A stretch of DNA of 61,698 nucleotides from DATLFS01 sp035540935. Lineage in GTDB: Bacteria > Actinomycetota > CADDZG01 > WHSQ01. The stretch lies in assembly GCA_035540935.1 (NCBI GenBank), contig DATLFS010000118.1, positions 1 through 61,698 of the forward strand. Direction: 5' to 3'. Made by a program: the position numbers and the translations under genes. Positions 1-7,680 of this stretch are shown in pieces (position 1 is the stretch's first letter; every line of letters starts with the position of its first letter). Under the pieces are notes generated by a model, which had not been told where the DNA came from, searched no databases, and saw only the letters and a list, made by a program, of their open reading frames with translations.

Positions 1-158
1 CCGCGGGGGAGCTGCCCTTGCCTTGCTCCTCCTGGAGGACCTCTGAGTAGACCTGTTCCGGATCCAAGCTAGTTCTCCCGAATGGCCGGGGCCCGGCGCG
101 CCGGGCCGAAATGACGAAGAGAGTGGCTCGTAAATCTACCCGCCGCGTCGCGACGCCG
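1..158. other. non-coding flank with an 18-bp palindrome
   Basis: I see no convincing gene here. Bases 90-107 form a perfect 18-bp palindrome (GGCCCGGCGCGCCGGGCC) lying 3' of the minus-strand prenyl synthase gene. It has no following T-run on either strand, so it is not a classical intrinsic terminator. It could still fold at the end of the transcript. Confidence 0.4.
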
Positions 159-1172
159 TCAGAGCCGCCGGTCGGTCGCCTCGCGCGCGAGGTCGGCGAG
201 GGCCGCGGCCGAGTCGCCATCTACGTCGAGGGCGGCGAGCGCGCGCCCTGCGTCGGCCACTCGGCGGTCGAGAAGAGCTTCGGTAGCGGCGCGCGCGCCG
301 TGATCCTCGAGGATGCGACGCAGGCGCGCCACGTCGTCGGCGGTGATCGCGTCGCGGCCGCCCCAGCGCGAGAGGAGGAAGTCGCGGTCGTCTCCCTGCG
401 CGCGTGCGGCTGCGTGCGCGAAGAGGACGTGCCGCTTCCCCTCACGGATGTCGCCGTCGGCCGGCTTCCCCGTCACGGCCGGGTCTCCGAAGGTCCCGAG
501 GAGGTCGTCGCGCAGTTGGAAGGCCTCACCGAGCGGCTCCCCGAACGCGCTGAGCGCCTGGATCGATGCCGTCCTCGCGCCGGCGAGTGAGGCGCCGATC
601 ACGAGCGGCTTCTCGATCGAGTAACGGCCCGACTTGAGCACGGCGATGCGGCGTGCTTCCGCCTCGTCGACCAGCTCGCGGCGCGCCGCGAGGACGTCGA
701 GCGCCTGGCCCGCGATCACCTCCTGACGCATGACCGAGTAGGGGGCGAAACCGCGGCGGGCATCCTCCGCGGAGAAGCCGGCCTGCGCGAAGAGCGCGTC
801 CGCCAGCACCAGGGCGAGATCGCCCACGAGGAGCGCGATCGGGACGCCGCACCGGACGTGGACCGCGGGTTCGCCCCTGCGCTCGTCCGATTCGTCCATG
901 ATGTCGTCATGGACGATCGCGAAGGTATGCAGGAGCTCGAGACTCGCCGCGGCGGCGACGGCCGCGTCGCTATGCGCGCCCCCACCGGCGCGGAACCCCC
1001 AGTAGCAGAAAGCCGGGCGAAGCCGTTTGCCGCCCGCCGCGAGCAGGCGGTCGATCTCGTCCAGCATCGGCGCCGCCTCCGGCAGCGCCGCCCGCCGCTC
1101 CGCAAGGAAGGTGACGAGAGCCGCGTCGATCGCGGCGCGCAGCTCCGGCAACGCCGGCGCATAGGAGCTCAT
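159..1172 (-). CDS. idsA: polyprenyl (geranylgeranyl-type) diphosphate synthase
   Basis: Trans-isoprenyl diphosphate synthase, 337 aa, normal for the family. It condenses isopentenyl diphosphate with allylic diphosphates to make C15-C20 or longer prenyl chains for quinones, carotenoids or lipid carriers. The first Asp-rich motif is DDIMD at residues 89-93. The second region reads RDDLLGTFGD (221-230), in which the last Asp of DDxxD is Gly; this is a form I recall from actinobacterial IdsA/GrcC-type enzymes. The GGKRLRP motif (48-54) binds the homoallylic substrate. The ATG at 1172 has a TAGGGT -10-like box 9 nt upstream and no Shine-Dalgarno sequence, so the mRNA may be leaderless. Product chain length cannot be told from sequence alone. 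Confidence 0.9.
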   Translation of the reverse strand: MSSYAPALPELRAAIDAALVTFLAERRAALPEAAPMLDEIDRLLAAGGKRLRPAFCYWGFRAGGGAHSDAAVAAAASLELLHTFAIVHDDIMDESDERRGEPAVHVRCGVPIALLVGDLALVLADALFAQAGFSAEDARRGFAPYSVMRQEVIAGQALDVLAARRELVDEAEARRIAVLKSGRYSIEKPLVIGASLAGARTASIQALSAFGEPLGEAFQLRDDLLGTFGDPAVTGKPADGDIREGKRHVLFAHAAARAQGDDRDFLLSRWGGRDAITADDVARLRRILEDHGARAATEALLDRRVADAGRALAALDVDGDSAAALADLAREATDRRL

Positions 1173-1481
1173 CTGGCCGGCACCCTATGCGTCGCCGCGC
1201 TGATGCTGCTGGCGGCCTGCGGCGGCGGCGAAGAGACCCCCGCGGCGCCCGCGGTGATCGAAGGCGTGATCCTGGACATCGAGTCCGAGTCCCTCGGGGA
1301 GGTCGAATCGTTCACGCTCAAGGACGGCGACCGCACGTTCGAGATCTTCATCGATCCGGAGGTCGACTACGGGTTCCCCCTCTCGCATCTCAACGAGCAC
1401 ATGGTCTCGAGCGAGCCGGTGCGTTGCGAGCTGGAGGAGCGCGACGGCAAGCTGTACGCGCAGACGATCGAAGACGTCTGA
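1173..1481 (+). CDS. small lipoprotein, start uncertain
   Basis: An unrecognised secreted lipoprotein of about 100 aa. A hydrophobic segment ends in a lipobox (LLAAC; lipidated Cys codon at 1218-1220), and a short acidic domain follows, ending at a TGA at 1479-1481. No ATG, GTG or TTG lies at a sensible distance upstream in frame. The best candidate is a CTG at 1173 preceded by AGGAG (1163-1167) with 5-nt spacing. That region overlaps the divergent start of idsA. The gene runs convergently into the next minus-strand gene with one base between the stops. The coding frame is convincing because of the lipobox and composition; the start is not. Confidence 0.55.
   Translation: MAGTLCVAALMLLAACGGGEETPAAPAVIEGVILDIESESLGEVESFTLKDGDRTFEIFIDPEVDYGFPLSHLNEHMVSSEPVRCELEERDGKLYAQTIEDV
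1182..1187 (-). promoter_or_regulatory. putative -10 box of idsA (TAGGGT)
   Basis: TAGGGT on the minus strand, 9 nt before the idsA ATG, fits the TAGGNT-N6-10-start pattern seen before several other genes in this window. No clear -35 element is seen. Confidence 0.45.
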
Positions 1482-1482
1482 G

Positions 1483-2397
1483 TCAGAGCGAGGCGAGGGT
1501 CTCGCGGAGTTCGTCCTCTCCCACGACGCCTTCGAACTTCGCCACCAGCCTTCCGTCCCGTCCGACGACGAACACCCACGGCTCACTCGGAAGCCCCCAC
1601 TCCTCGACCGCGTCCACCACCTCGAAGTTCGGCGGCTCCGCCGGAAGCTCGTAAGGCTCGACGTGGATGAACGTCGCCCCGCGCGTGTCCTTCGCCACGG
1701 ACTTCACGATGTCCAGCGTCGGGCCGCACACGGCCGTCTGACAGAACTTCGGGGTTGCGAACACGACGACGAACGGAAGATCTCCGCGGACCGCCTCGGC
1801 GATCGACCTGCGATAGAAGCTGCGCTCGGGATCCGCATCCGTCGAGATCTTCTCGAGCGAGGCGACGTCCCGCATCGTCGGCGTGTCCGATGCCGGGACG
1901 CGCTCGCCGACCTCTGGGGTCCTCGACTCCTTCGTCACCTCGAACGACGTCCTCAGCGTCTCATCGAGGCCGTCCCCGACGATGTGGATCTCCGCGCCCC
2001 ATCTCCCGGCGCGATCGAACGTCGCCTCACCCACGTAGACGCCGGTGGACCCTTCGACCGACCACATGAACTCCGGCTCGTCGACCTCGACCGGCTCGTC
2101 GGTCGAAGCTTCGAGGTCGAAGTAACTCACGTGCAGCGTGATCTCGGGAGAGCCGATAGGCGCGTCCGAATCGTCGAGAACGCCGATGAGCATGCGGTTC
2201 TCACCCATGGTGATCTCGGAGTTGACGAAGATGGGATAGGCCGACGCCCCGGAGAAGTCGCCGTCGAACGACTCGGCGTCCGAGCGGGGCGAGGACCCGG
2301 CCGATGGATCGCCGCCCTTTTCCCCGGAGCTGCACGCGCCCGCCGTGAGCGCGAGGGCGAGCAGCAGCGCGGCGCGCCGCGACGATGTCCCGAACAT
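1483..2397 (-). CDS. thioredoxin-fold lipoprotein with C-x4-C motif
   Basis: Exported lipoprotein, 304 aa, with a signal peptide and lipobox LTAGAC (Cys22). Residues 50-155 look like a beta-rich periplasmic domain. The C-terminal third (about 165-304) is thioredoxin-like, with strand FVVVFATPKF and the pair Cys219-x4-Cys224 (CQTAVC) followed by GPTLD. The C-x4-C spacing differs from CxxC thioredoxins and from the CxxxC copper site of SCO1. A role in thiol or copper handling for the neighbouring oxidase is an inference. The ATG at 2397 has a TAGGCT box 6 nt upstream. Confidence 0.75.
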   Translation of the reverse strand: MFGTSSRRAALLLALALTAGACSSGEKGGDPSAGSSPRSDAESFDGDFSGASAYPIFVNSEITMGENRMLIGVLDDSDAPIGSPEITLHVSYFDLEASTDEPVEVDEPEFMWSVEGSTGVYVGEATFDRAGRWGAEIHIVGDGLDETLRTSFEVTKESRTPEVGERVPASDTPTMRDVASLEKISTDADPERSFYRRSIAEAVRGDLPFVVVFATPKFCQTAVCGPTLDIVKSVAKDTRGATFIHVEPYELPAEPPNFEVVDAVEEWGLPSEPWVFVVGRDGRLVAKFEGVVGEDELRETLASL

Positions 2398-2403
2398 GCA
2401 AGC

Positions 2404-2409
2404 AGCCTA
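2404..2409 (-). promoter_or_regulatory. putative -10 box (TAGGCT) of the thioredoxin-like lipoprotein gene
   Basis: TAGGCT on the minus strand, 6 nt before the ATG at 2397, with no Shine-Dalgarno sequence in between. This is consistent with a leaderless transcript. Confidence 0.4.
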
Positions 2410-2453
2410 GCCGGGCGGGACGGCCGCACGTGACCGGTAGCATGACCCGCGCC

Positions 2454-3413
2454 ATGCCCTCGTTCCGCAAACTCTCTCTGCTCTCGTTGGTCGCGACGAC
2501 GGTCCTCGTCGCCGTCGGCGGGCTCGTCCGCGCCACCGAGTCGGGCCTCGGGTGTGGTCCGGATTGGCCGGTGTGCAACGGCAAGGTCATCCCGCTGTTC
2601 AGTCACTACACGGTCGCGATCGAGTTCTCTCACCGGGCGATCGCCGGAGTCGTCGTGGTCCTTCTCGCCCTCCTCTTGGTCACCGCGCGGCGCGAGCACC
2701 GCGAGCGACCGCGCCTCCGGCGGGCGGCCGCGGCGGCCTTCGGGCTCGTGCTGTTCCAGGCCGCCTTGGGCGCCGTGGTCGTCAAGCTCCACCTCGAGGC
2801 CGAGTCGGTGGTGCTCCACCTCGGGACGGCGATGCTCCTGCTCGGCCTGCTGGTCTACCTGTACGTCGCGGCCAGCGCGGCGGAAGGACAAGTGCCGCCC
2901 GCCGATGGGCGCGCCAGCGGCCGCGCCGCGCTCGCCGCGGCGAGCACCTTCGTGCTCCTCCTCGTCGGGTCGTGGGTCACCGGCCGCGAGGCCGGCTACG
3001 TCTTCTCCGACTGGCCGCTGATGGACGGTCGGCTGATCCCGGACCTGGCACTCGAGGCCGAGGCGCTTCACTTCGTCCACCGGCTGCTCGCCGCGCTCGT
3101 CGGCGTCGTGGTCGTGGTCGCGATGCTGCCGGTTATCAAGGGGCGGGAGCGGGCACCGGCCGCCGCTCGCCTCGCAACGGCGGCGGTCGCGCTGTACGGC
3201 GTCCAGGTCGCCGTCGGAGCTCTCAACATCTGGACGAAGTTCCAGGCGTCGGTCGCGGCCAACTCCGCGTCGGTCGCGCTACACCTCGCACTCGGCGCCC
3301 TCATCTGGGCGGCGTTGGTGGGGGTGGCGGCGGTGACGCGTCCGCAATTGGCCGCCGACGTCGAGCCGCGGCGTGCCTCGGCCGCGGGTGCTCCGGCCGA
3401 GGCAAGTCGCTAG
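2454..3413 (+). CDS. ctaA: heme A synthase
   Basis: CtaA/COX15 family, about 319 aa with eight predicted membrane segments. It oxidises the C8 methyl of heme O to a formyl group, giving heme A for the aa3-type oxidase encoded nearby. The first extracellular loop has RATESGLGCGPDWPVCNG, with the Cys pair typical of Gram-positive CtaA. Heme-ligand His candidates sit in FSHRAIAG, LHLGTAMLL, FVHRLLA and LHLALGAL. I chose the ATG at 2454, which has TAGCAT 10 nt upstream; ATG 2442 is an alternative. ctaB begins immediately after the stop. Confidence 0.92.
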   Translation: MPSFRKLSLLSLVATTVLVAVGGLVRATESGLGCGPDWPVCNGKVIPLFSHYTVAIEFSHRAIAGVVVVLLALLLVTARREHRERPRLRRAAAAAFGLVLFQAALGAVVVKLHLEAESVVLHLGTAMLLLGLLVYLYVAASAAEGQVPPADGRASGRAALAAASTFVLLLVGSWVTGREAGYVFSDWPLMDGRLIPDLALEAEALHFVHRLLAALVGVVVVVAMLPVIKGRERAPAAARLATAAVALYGVQVAVGALNIWTKFQASVAANSASVALHLALGALIWAALVGVAAVTRPQLAADVEPRRASAAGAPAEASR

Positions 3414-3414
3414 T

Positions 3415-4368
3415 ATGCGGCGGCTGATGGTTTCCGATTCCACCGCCGCGGTGGCGCGGCGCGACGCCCTCCACGCTCCCGAAGAAGTCGTGCCCCTGTC
3501 GCGTCTCGACCGCATCAAGGCCTACGTCGCGCTGACCAAGCCGCGCATCGTCGAGCTCCTACTGGTTACTACCGTCCCGTCGATGATCGTCGCGGCGCGA
3601 GGGATGCCCCCTCTGTCGCTGATCCTGTGGACCCTCCTGGGAGGGACCCTCGCGGCCGGGGGTGCGAACGCGATCAACTGCTACGTCGACCGCGACATCG
3701 ACGAGGTCATGCCTCGAACCCGCCGCCGCCCCCTACCCATGCACCGCGTCGCACCACGAGCCGCGCTCACCTTCGGCGTCGTCCTCGGCGCGGTCTCGTT
3801 CGCGCTGATGTGGGCGACCGTCAACCTGGTCGCGGCGTCGCTTGCGCTCGCGGCCCTGCTCTTCTACGTCTTCATCTACACGATCGCCCTGAAGCGCTCG
3901 ACGCCCCAGAACATCGTGATCGGTGGCGCCGCCGGCGCCGTGCCCGTCCTCGTGGGGTGGGCCGCCGTGACCGGGACGGTGGAGCTCCCCGCAGTCGCCC
4001 TCTTCGGCATCGTCTTCTACTGGACCCCGCCGCACTTCTGGGCGCTCGCCCTGCGCTACGAGCGCGACTACGCCTCCGCGGGGGTGCCGATGATGCCGGT
4101 CGTGTACGGACGCGACGAGACCGTCAAGCACATCCTCCTGTACTCGTTCCTGCTGCTCGCCGTCTGCCTCGCGTTCTTCTCGGTCGGGCGGATGGGCCTC
4201 ATCTACCTGACCGCCGCGCTCGTGCTGAACGCGTGCTTCATCGGGCTGGCGGTCCGTCTGCAGCGACGCCCGGAGCCGCGGATCGCGTGGGACCTATTCC
4301 GCTTCTCGATCTACTACCTGGCTCTGCTCTTCGCGGCCGCCGCGGCCGATCAGCTCGTCGCTCTCTGA
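3415..4368 (+). CDS. ctaB: protoheme IX farnesyltransferase (heme O synthase)
   Basis: UbiA-superfamily prenyltransferase, about 317 aa and nine membrane helices. It adds a farnesyl group to protoheme to make heme O, the substrate of CtaA. The hallmark Asp-rich loop NCYVDRDIDEVMPRTRRRPL is present, and the second loop has the conserved RYERDYASAGVPMMP. The ATG at 3415 is 1 nt after the ctaA stop, so the two are almost certainly co-transcribed; ATG 3427 is an alternative. The last 75 bp overlap the 3' end of the convergent ctaG-like gene. Confidence 0.95.
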   Translation: MRRLMVSDSTAAVARRDALHAPEEVVPLSRLDRIKAYVALTKPRIVELLLVTTVPSMIVAARGMPPLSLILWTLLGGTLAAGGANAINCYVDRDIDEVMPRTRRRPLPMHRVAPRAALTFGVVLGAVSFALMWATVNLVAASLALAALLFYVFIYTIALKRSTPQNIVIGGAAGAVPVLVGWAAVTGTVELPAVALFGIVFYWTPPHFWALALRYERDYASAGVPMMPVVYGRDETVKHILLYSFLLLAVCLAFFSVGRMGLIYLTAALVLNACFIGLAVRLQRRPEPRIAWDLFRFSIYYLALLFAAAAADQLVAL

Positions 4369-5190
4369 TCCCCTCGCGAGACGTCTGTCGGCGCGGCGCG
4401 CCTCGGCATCGTCGTGCCGCATCCATCCCACCGCGACGAGCGCGGCGGCCGCGATCATCAAGAGATCGCCGCCCACCCACATGACGACGGCGCCGGCGCG
4501 TTGATCCGAGAGAGCGGCGGCTCTCCCGCTGCCTAGATAGTGCGGATACAGCACCGAGGCGGACGACCACAGCGCGAGGCCGAGGAACGCCTGGGTCGGG
4601 AGCGCCGCCAGCAGGTAGGCCAGGCGCGCCGGATGGGATAGCCGCACCGTTGCCGGACGCAGCGCGACCACGGGCGCCCAGAACAGCAGCGCGGCTCCGA
4701 GATAGAGCGCGTGCTCCAGCCCGTGCAGCGCCTCGTTGGAGAGCGCGGCGTCGTAGAGCGGCGAGAAATGCGTCCCCCACATGACGGCGGCGAAGAACGG
4801 CCACGCAACGAGCGGGTGCACGAGCGCACGCGCCCACGCCGCGTGCAACAGTGCGCTCACCCGGCGGCGGCGCGCCGGCGACGACGTCCGCAGCAGGAGC
4901 ACGGCAGGCGCCGAGGCGATGAGGAGCGGAGCGGCGGCGTGGGTCAGCAGCAGATGCTGCACCATGTGGGCCGAGAAGCGTTCGTGCGCGAGCGCCGGCA
5001 GCGGCCCGATCGAGGCGGCGACGATCGCGAGCACGCCGCCCGCCGCGGCCGCCGGCCGGATCTGCGGCCAGGAGCCGAGCGAGCGGGACGCACCCACGTA
5101 CCACCGCAGGAAGGCGGCGGCGACCAGCAGGACGAAAACGGCGGTCACCGGACCCGACACATGTTCCGCCGGCGCGCCGTGCGCGAGCAC
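4294..5190 (-). CDS. ctaG: CtaG-family oxidase assembly protein (second copy)
   Basis: Membrane protein of the caa3_CtaG family, 298 aa, about seven helices. CtaG proteins act in assembly, probably copper delivery, of caa3 or aa3 cytochrome oxidases. The family signature FSAHMVQHLLL is clear, as is the His-containing GLEHALYLG helix. It is last in the oxidase operon. Its GTG start shares a G with the TAG stop of the cupredoxin gene (TAGTG), implying coupling. The 3' end overlaps ctaB by 75 bp tail to tail. The C-terminal tail is hydrophilic, with Arg, Glu and Gln. It is a paralogue of the gene at 5873-6712. Confidence 0.85.
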   Translation of the reverse strand: MLAHGAPAEHVSGPVTAVFVLLVAAAFLRWYVGASRSLGSWPQIRPAAAAGGVLAIVAASIGPLPALAHERFSAHMVQHLLLTHAAAPLLIASAPAVLLLRTSSPARRRRVSALLHAAWARALVHPLVAWPFFAAVMWGTHFSPLYDAALSNEALHGLEHALYLGAALLFWAPVVALRPATVRLSHPARLAYLLAALPTQAFLGLALWSSASVLYPHYLGSGRAAALSDQRAGAVVMWVGGDLLMIAAAALVAVGWMRHDDAEARRADRRLARGSESDELIGRGGREEQSQVVDREAE

Positions 5191-5876
5191 TACTCGACCG
5201 TGACGATCCCCGTCATGTTCGGATGCAGCTGGCAGATGAACGGGTACTCGCCTGCGTCGAGTGGGTCGATCGAGTAGGTGACGCTGGAGTTCCCGGCCGC
5301 GTCCTCACCCTGGAACAACGCCTGCGACGCATCCGCCGCGTCGGCCGATCCCTGATCGGGATAGATGTAGATGTTGTGCGGCGTCGAGTCCTGGTTGTCG
5401 AGCGTGATCTCCGCCTCCTCGCCGGCCGGGAGCGCGATCTGATCCGGGTCGAAGGCGAAGTCGTGCGAGACGATCGTTCCGCCCGGCTCGACCGGACCCG
5501 AGCCCGCGGCTGCGGCCGGGGCCGCATGGCCCTCCCCCTCGGCTTCGGCGCCGTGACCCCCGCCGCCGATGCCGAGCTGCGCGATCACGACGCCGATCAA
5601 GATCGGGTACAGCACGATGATCGCCATCTCGACGAGCGACGTCTGCTCCATCCGCCGGCGCGACGCGAGCACGGCGCAGGCGATCAACACGTTGATCGAC
5701 ACCGCCAGCGCCACGGTAGTCGCCGCCTCCGGCGGGATGTTCAACAACACCCAGGCGATCCCGATCGTCACGGCCGCTATGACCGCCACGGCGACGAGTG
5801 GGATCAACAGCGGGAGAGGGACCTTGAAGCGAACCTCACCGGTGAACGGATCCTGAGAAGGTGCGTGCTGGCTCAT
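5190..5876 (-). CDS. membrane-anchored cupredoxin
   Basis: Protein of 228 aa with about three N-terminal membrane segments (roughly 22-46, 53-71 and 81-102), a Gly/Ala/His-rich linker, and an outward-facing plastocyanin-like domain (about 130-228). Type 1 copper ligands are visible as His167 (TPHNIYI), then Cys215, His218 and Met221 (CQLHPNM). It sits between two ctaG genes at the end of the oxidase operon, with ATGA and TAGTG overlaps on its two sides. A role as electron carrier or copper donor to the CuA or CuB site is inferred. It could replace or assist a soluble cytochrome c. Confidence 0.85.
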   Translation of the reverse strand: MSQHAPSQDPFTGEVRFKVPLPLLIPLVAVAVIAAVTIGIAWVLLNIPPEAATTVALAVSINVLIACAVLASRRRMEQTSLVEMAIIVLYPILIGVVIAQLGIGGGGHGAEAEGEGHAAPAAAAGSGPVEPGGTIVSHDFAFDPDQIALPAGEEAEITLDNQDSTPHNIYIYPDQGSADAADASQALFQGEDAAGNSSVTYSIDPLDAGEYPFICQLHPNMTGIVTVE

Positions 5877-6712
5877 CGTTTCCTCATGTCCCAGACCTCG
5901 AGCTCGCGCTCGAAGTCATCCCAGCTGAGCGTGTCGATGTCTTTCGTTCGTTCTTCCGCGGCGTTCCACTTGAAGAAGATGATCGCGATGGCGGCCCACA
6001 GTAGCAAACCGCCGCCGACCTTCATGATCAGACCGGCTATGCGCTGATCCGCGACGGCGTCCAGCCACGACCAGACCCGCGGCGAGGCCGCGTAGGTGTC
6101 GTACAGCGCGCCTTCCGAGAAGGTGAGGAACGACGCGGGAACGGTCGGGATGATCGACTGGATGAAGAGGTACATCATCTTGAAGGGTTCGGTGAGGCGC
6201 GCGAACTCAGGCAGCGGGTCGAGTACGACCGCCCACATGGCGACACCCGCGCCGAGCAGCACGATATGGAAGACGAAATGGAAGAGGGCCGACGCGATCT
6301 GCAGGTCGACCACCGGCTCCCAGTGCATCGCTGCGATCCCGCCGTTCAACAACACGAAAGCGACGAGCGGCCGCGTGACGAAACGGTACAGAGCCCGGCG
6401 CGCGCCTTCGCCGACGACCGCTCGGGCGAGCCAAGTGGGCGTCCCGAGCAGCAGCAACGGCGGAACGACGTAGACGAACAGCATGTGCTGCACCATGTGC
6501 GCCGAGAACAAGCGCCCCTCGGCGAGGTCGTGGAGCGGCCATTCCTCGCCCGCCACGAGGAGGACGACGCCGCTTATGAAGGCGACCTTCTGCCCCCGCG
6601 TGACGCTCGCGCGGCCCGACCCCGGGACGTGCCGCCCCACCGCCCACATGTACCCGAGGAGCAGCGCGGCGCCGAGCGCCCAGGTCTCGGGATGCGGGTG
6701 GTGGCCCGGCAC
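5873..6712 (-). CDS. ctaG: CtaG-family oxidase assembly protein (first copy)
   Basis: Member of the caa3_CtaG family, 279 aa, about seven membrane helices, with the motif FSAHMVQHMLF and a His-rich helix FHFVFHIVLL. The GTG start at 6712 lies 1 nt from the ctaF stop. The stop overlaps the cupredoxin ATG as ATGA. The family is known for caa3 oxidase assembly; a copper role is inferred from the family and from the adjacent cupredoxin. Confidence 0.87.
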   Translation of the reverse strand: MPGHHPHPETWALGAALLLGYMWAVGRHVPGSGRASVTRGQKVAFISGVVLLVAGEEWPLHDLAEGRLFSAHMVQHMLFVYVVPPLLLLGTPTWLARAVVGEGARRALYRFVTRPLVAFVLLNGGIAAMHWEPVVDLQIASALFHFVFHIVLLGAGVAMWAVVLDPLPEFARLTEPFKMMYLFIQSIIPTVPASFLTFSEGALYDTYAASPRVWSWLDAVADQRIAGLIMKVGGGLLLWAAIAIIFFKWNAAEERTKDIDTLSWDDFERELEVWDMRKR

Positions 6713-6713
6713 G

Positions 6714-7055
6714 TCAGGAGCCCGTGACTAGGGGCGCGGCGCCGCCCCGCGCGAACAACGTCGTGAGGTACACCGCGAACACGATCAGGGCGAGGATGAC
6801 GCCCGTCACGAACAGCCTGCGGAAGAGCGGGTTGTCGAAGCGCAGGTGCATGAAATACAGGGCCACGAGGACGAACTTGGCGAGCGCCATCACGAGAAGC
6901 CCGGTCACGATCAGCGCCGGAGAGGCACCCGGGATGTACGACAGCGCGACCTCGATCGCGGTGACGATCGCGAGGATCACCGCGACCTTCACGTAGGTCG
7001 AAGGGCCGGGGTGGTGGCCGGGCTCTTCCGGTTCGAGCGGGTTCGAGTGAGTCAT
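6714..7055 (-). CDS. ctaF: cytochrome c oxidase subunit IV
   Basis: Small oxidase subunit, 113 aa, with three hydrophobic helices and the prokaryotic subunit IV signature ALAKFVLVALYFMHLRFD. It lies between ctaE (stop 7066) and ctaG, in the usual caa3 operon order C-D-E-F-G. The N-terminus (about 20 aa) is polar and Pro/His-rich. Confidence 0.88.
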   Translation of the reverse strand: MTHSNPLEPEEPGHHPGPSTYVKVAVILAIVTAIEVALSYIPGASPALIVTGLLVMALAKFVLVALYFMHLRFDNPLFRRLFVTGVILALIVFAVYLTTLFARGGAAPLVTGS

Positions 7056-7065
7056 GTCGGCTCCG

Positions 7066-7680
7066 TCAGTTGGTCGGGACGAGGTAGACGACGGTGAAGA
7101 TCACGATCCAGACGATGTCGACGAAGTGCCAGTAGAGACCGATCAGCTCGACCTTCCGGGGCCCATCGGCGTCGTCGAGGCGCCCGAACATCGACATCCC
7201 GAACAGCGCCAGCAACATGAAGATGCCGACGGTCACGTGCGCGCCGTGGAACCCCGTCATAACGAAGAAAGAAGAGCCGAACGTGCTCGTCGATAGTTTC
7301 AGGCCCTCCTCGACGAAGGTCGTGAACTCGTAGATCTGACCGCCGATGAAGATCATCCCGAGCATCGCGGTGGCGAGGAGCCAGATGCGGCAGCCGCGCA
7401 TGTCGCGCCGCTGGATCGCCGCGAGGGCCAGCACCATCGTCAGCGACGACATGAGCAGCACGAACGACGACACCGAGGTGTAGGGAATGTCGTAGATCTC
7501 GTGCGGCCGGGGTCCGTCGAGCACGCGGTTCCGGTAGAGCAGGTAGGTCGAGATCAACGAGCCGAAGAAGAGGCACTCCGAACCGAGGAAGGCCCACATG
7601 GCCATCTTCGTGTTGTCGACACCGGTCGAACTGTGATGCTGCTCGTCGTGCACCGCGGCGGCGGCTCCGTGGGCCGCCAT
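7066..7680 (-). CDS. ctaE: cytochrome c oxidase subunit III
   Basis: Subunit III of the heme-copper oxidase, 204 aa and five helices (the short bacterial form). Family motifs are MWAFLGSECLFFGSL, FVMTGFHGAHV and IGLYWHFVDIVWI. The ATG at 7680 shares a base with the TGA stop of ctaD (TGATG). An upstream in-frame extension exists but is antisense-like reading through ctaD and is excluded. A second, shorter subunit III gene lies at 11334-11906. Confidence 0.93.
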   Translation of the reverse strand: MAAHGAAAAVHDEQHHSSTGVDNTKMAMWAFLGSECLFFGSLISTYLLYRNRVLDGPRPHEIYDIPYTSVSSFVLLMSSLTMVLALAAIQRRDMRGCRIWLLATAMLGMIFIGGQIYEFTTFVEEGLKLSTSTFGSSFFVMTGFHGAHVTVGIFMLLALFGMSMFGRLDDADGPRKVELIGLYWHFVDIVWIVIFTVVYLVPTN

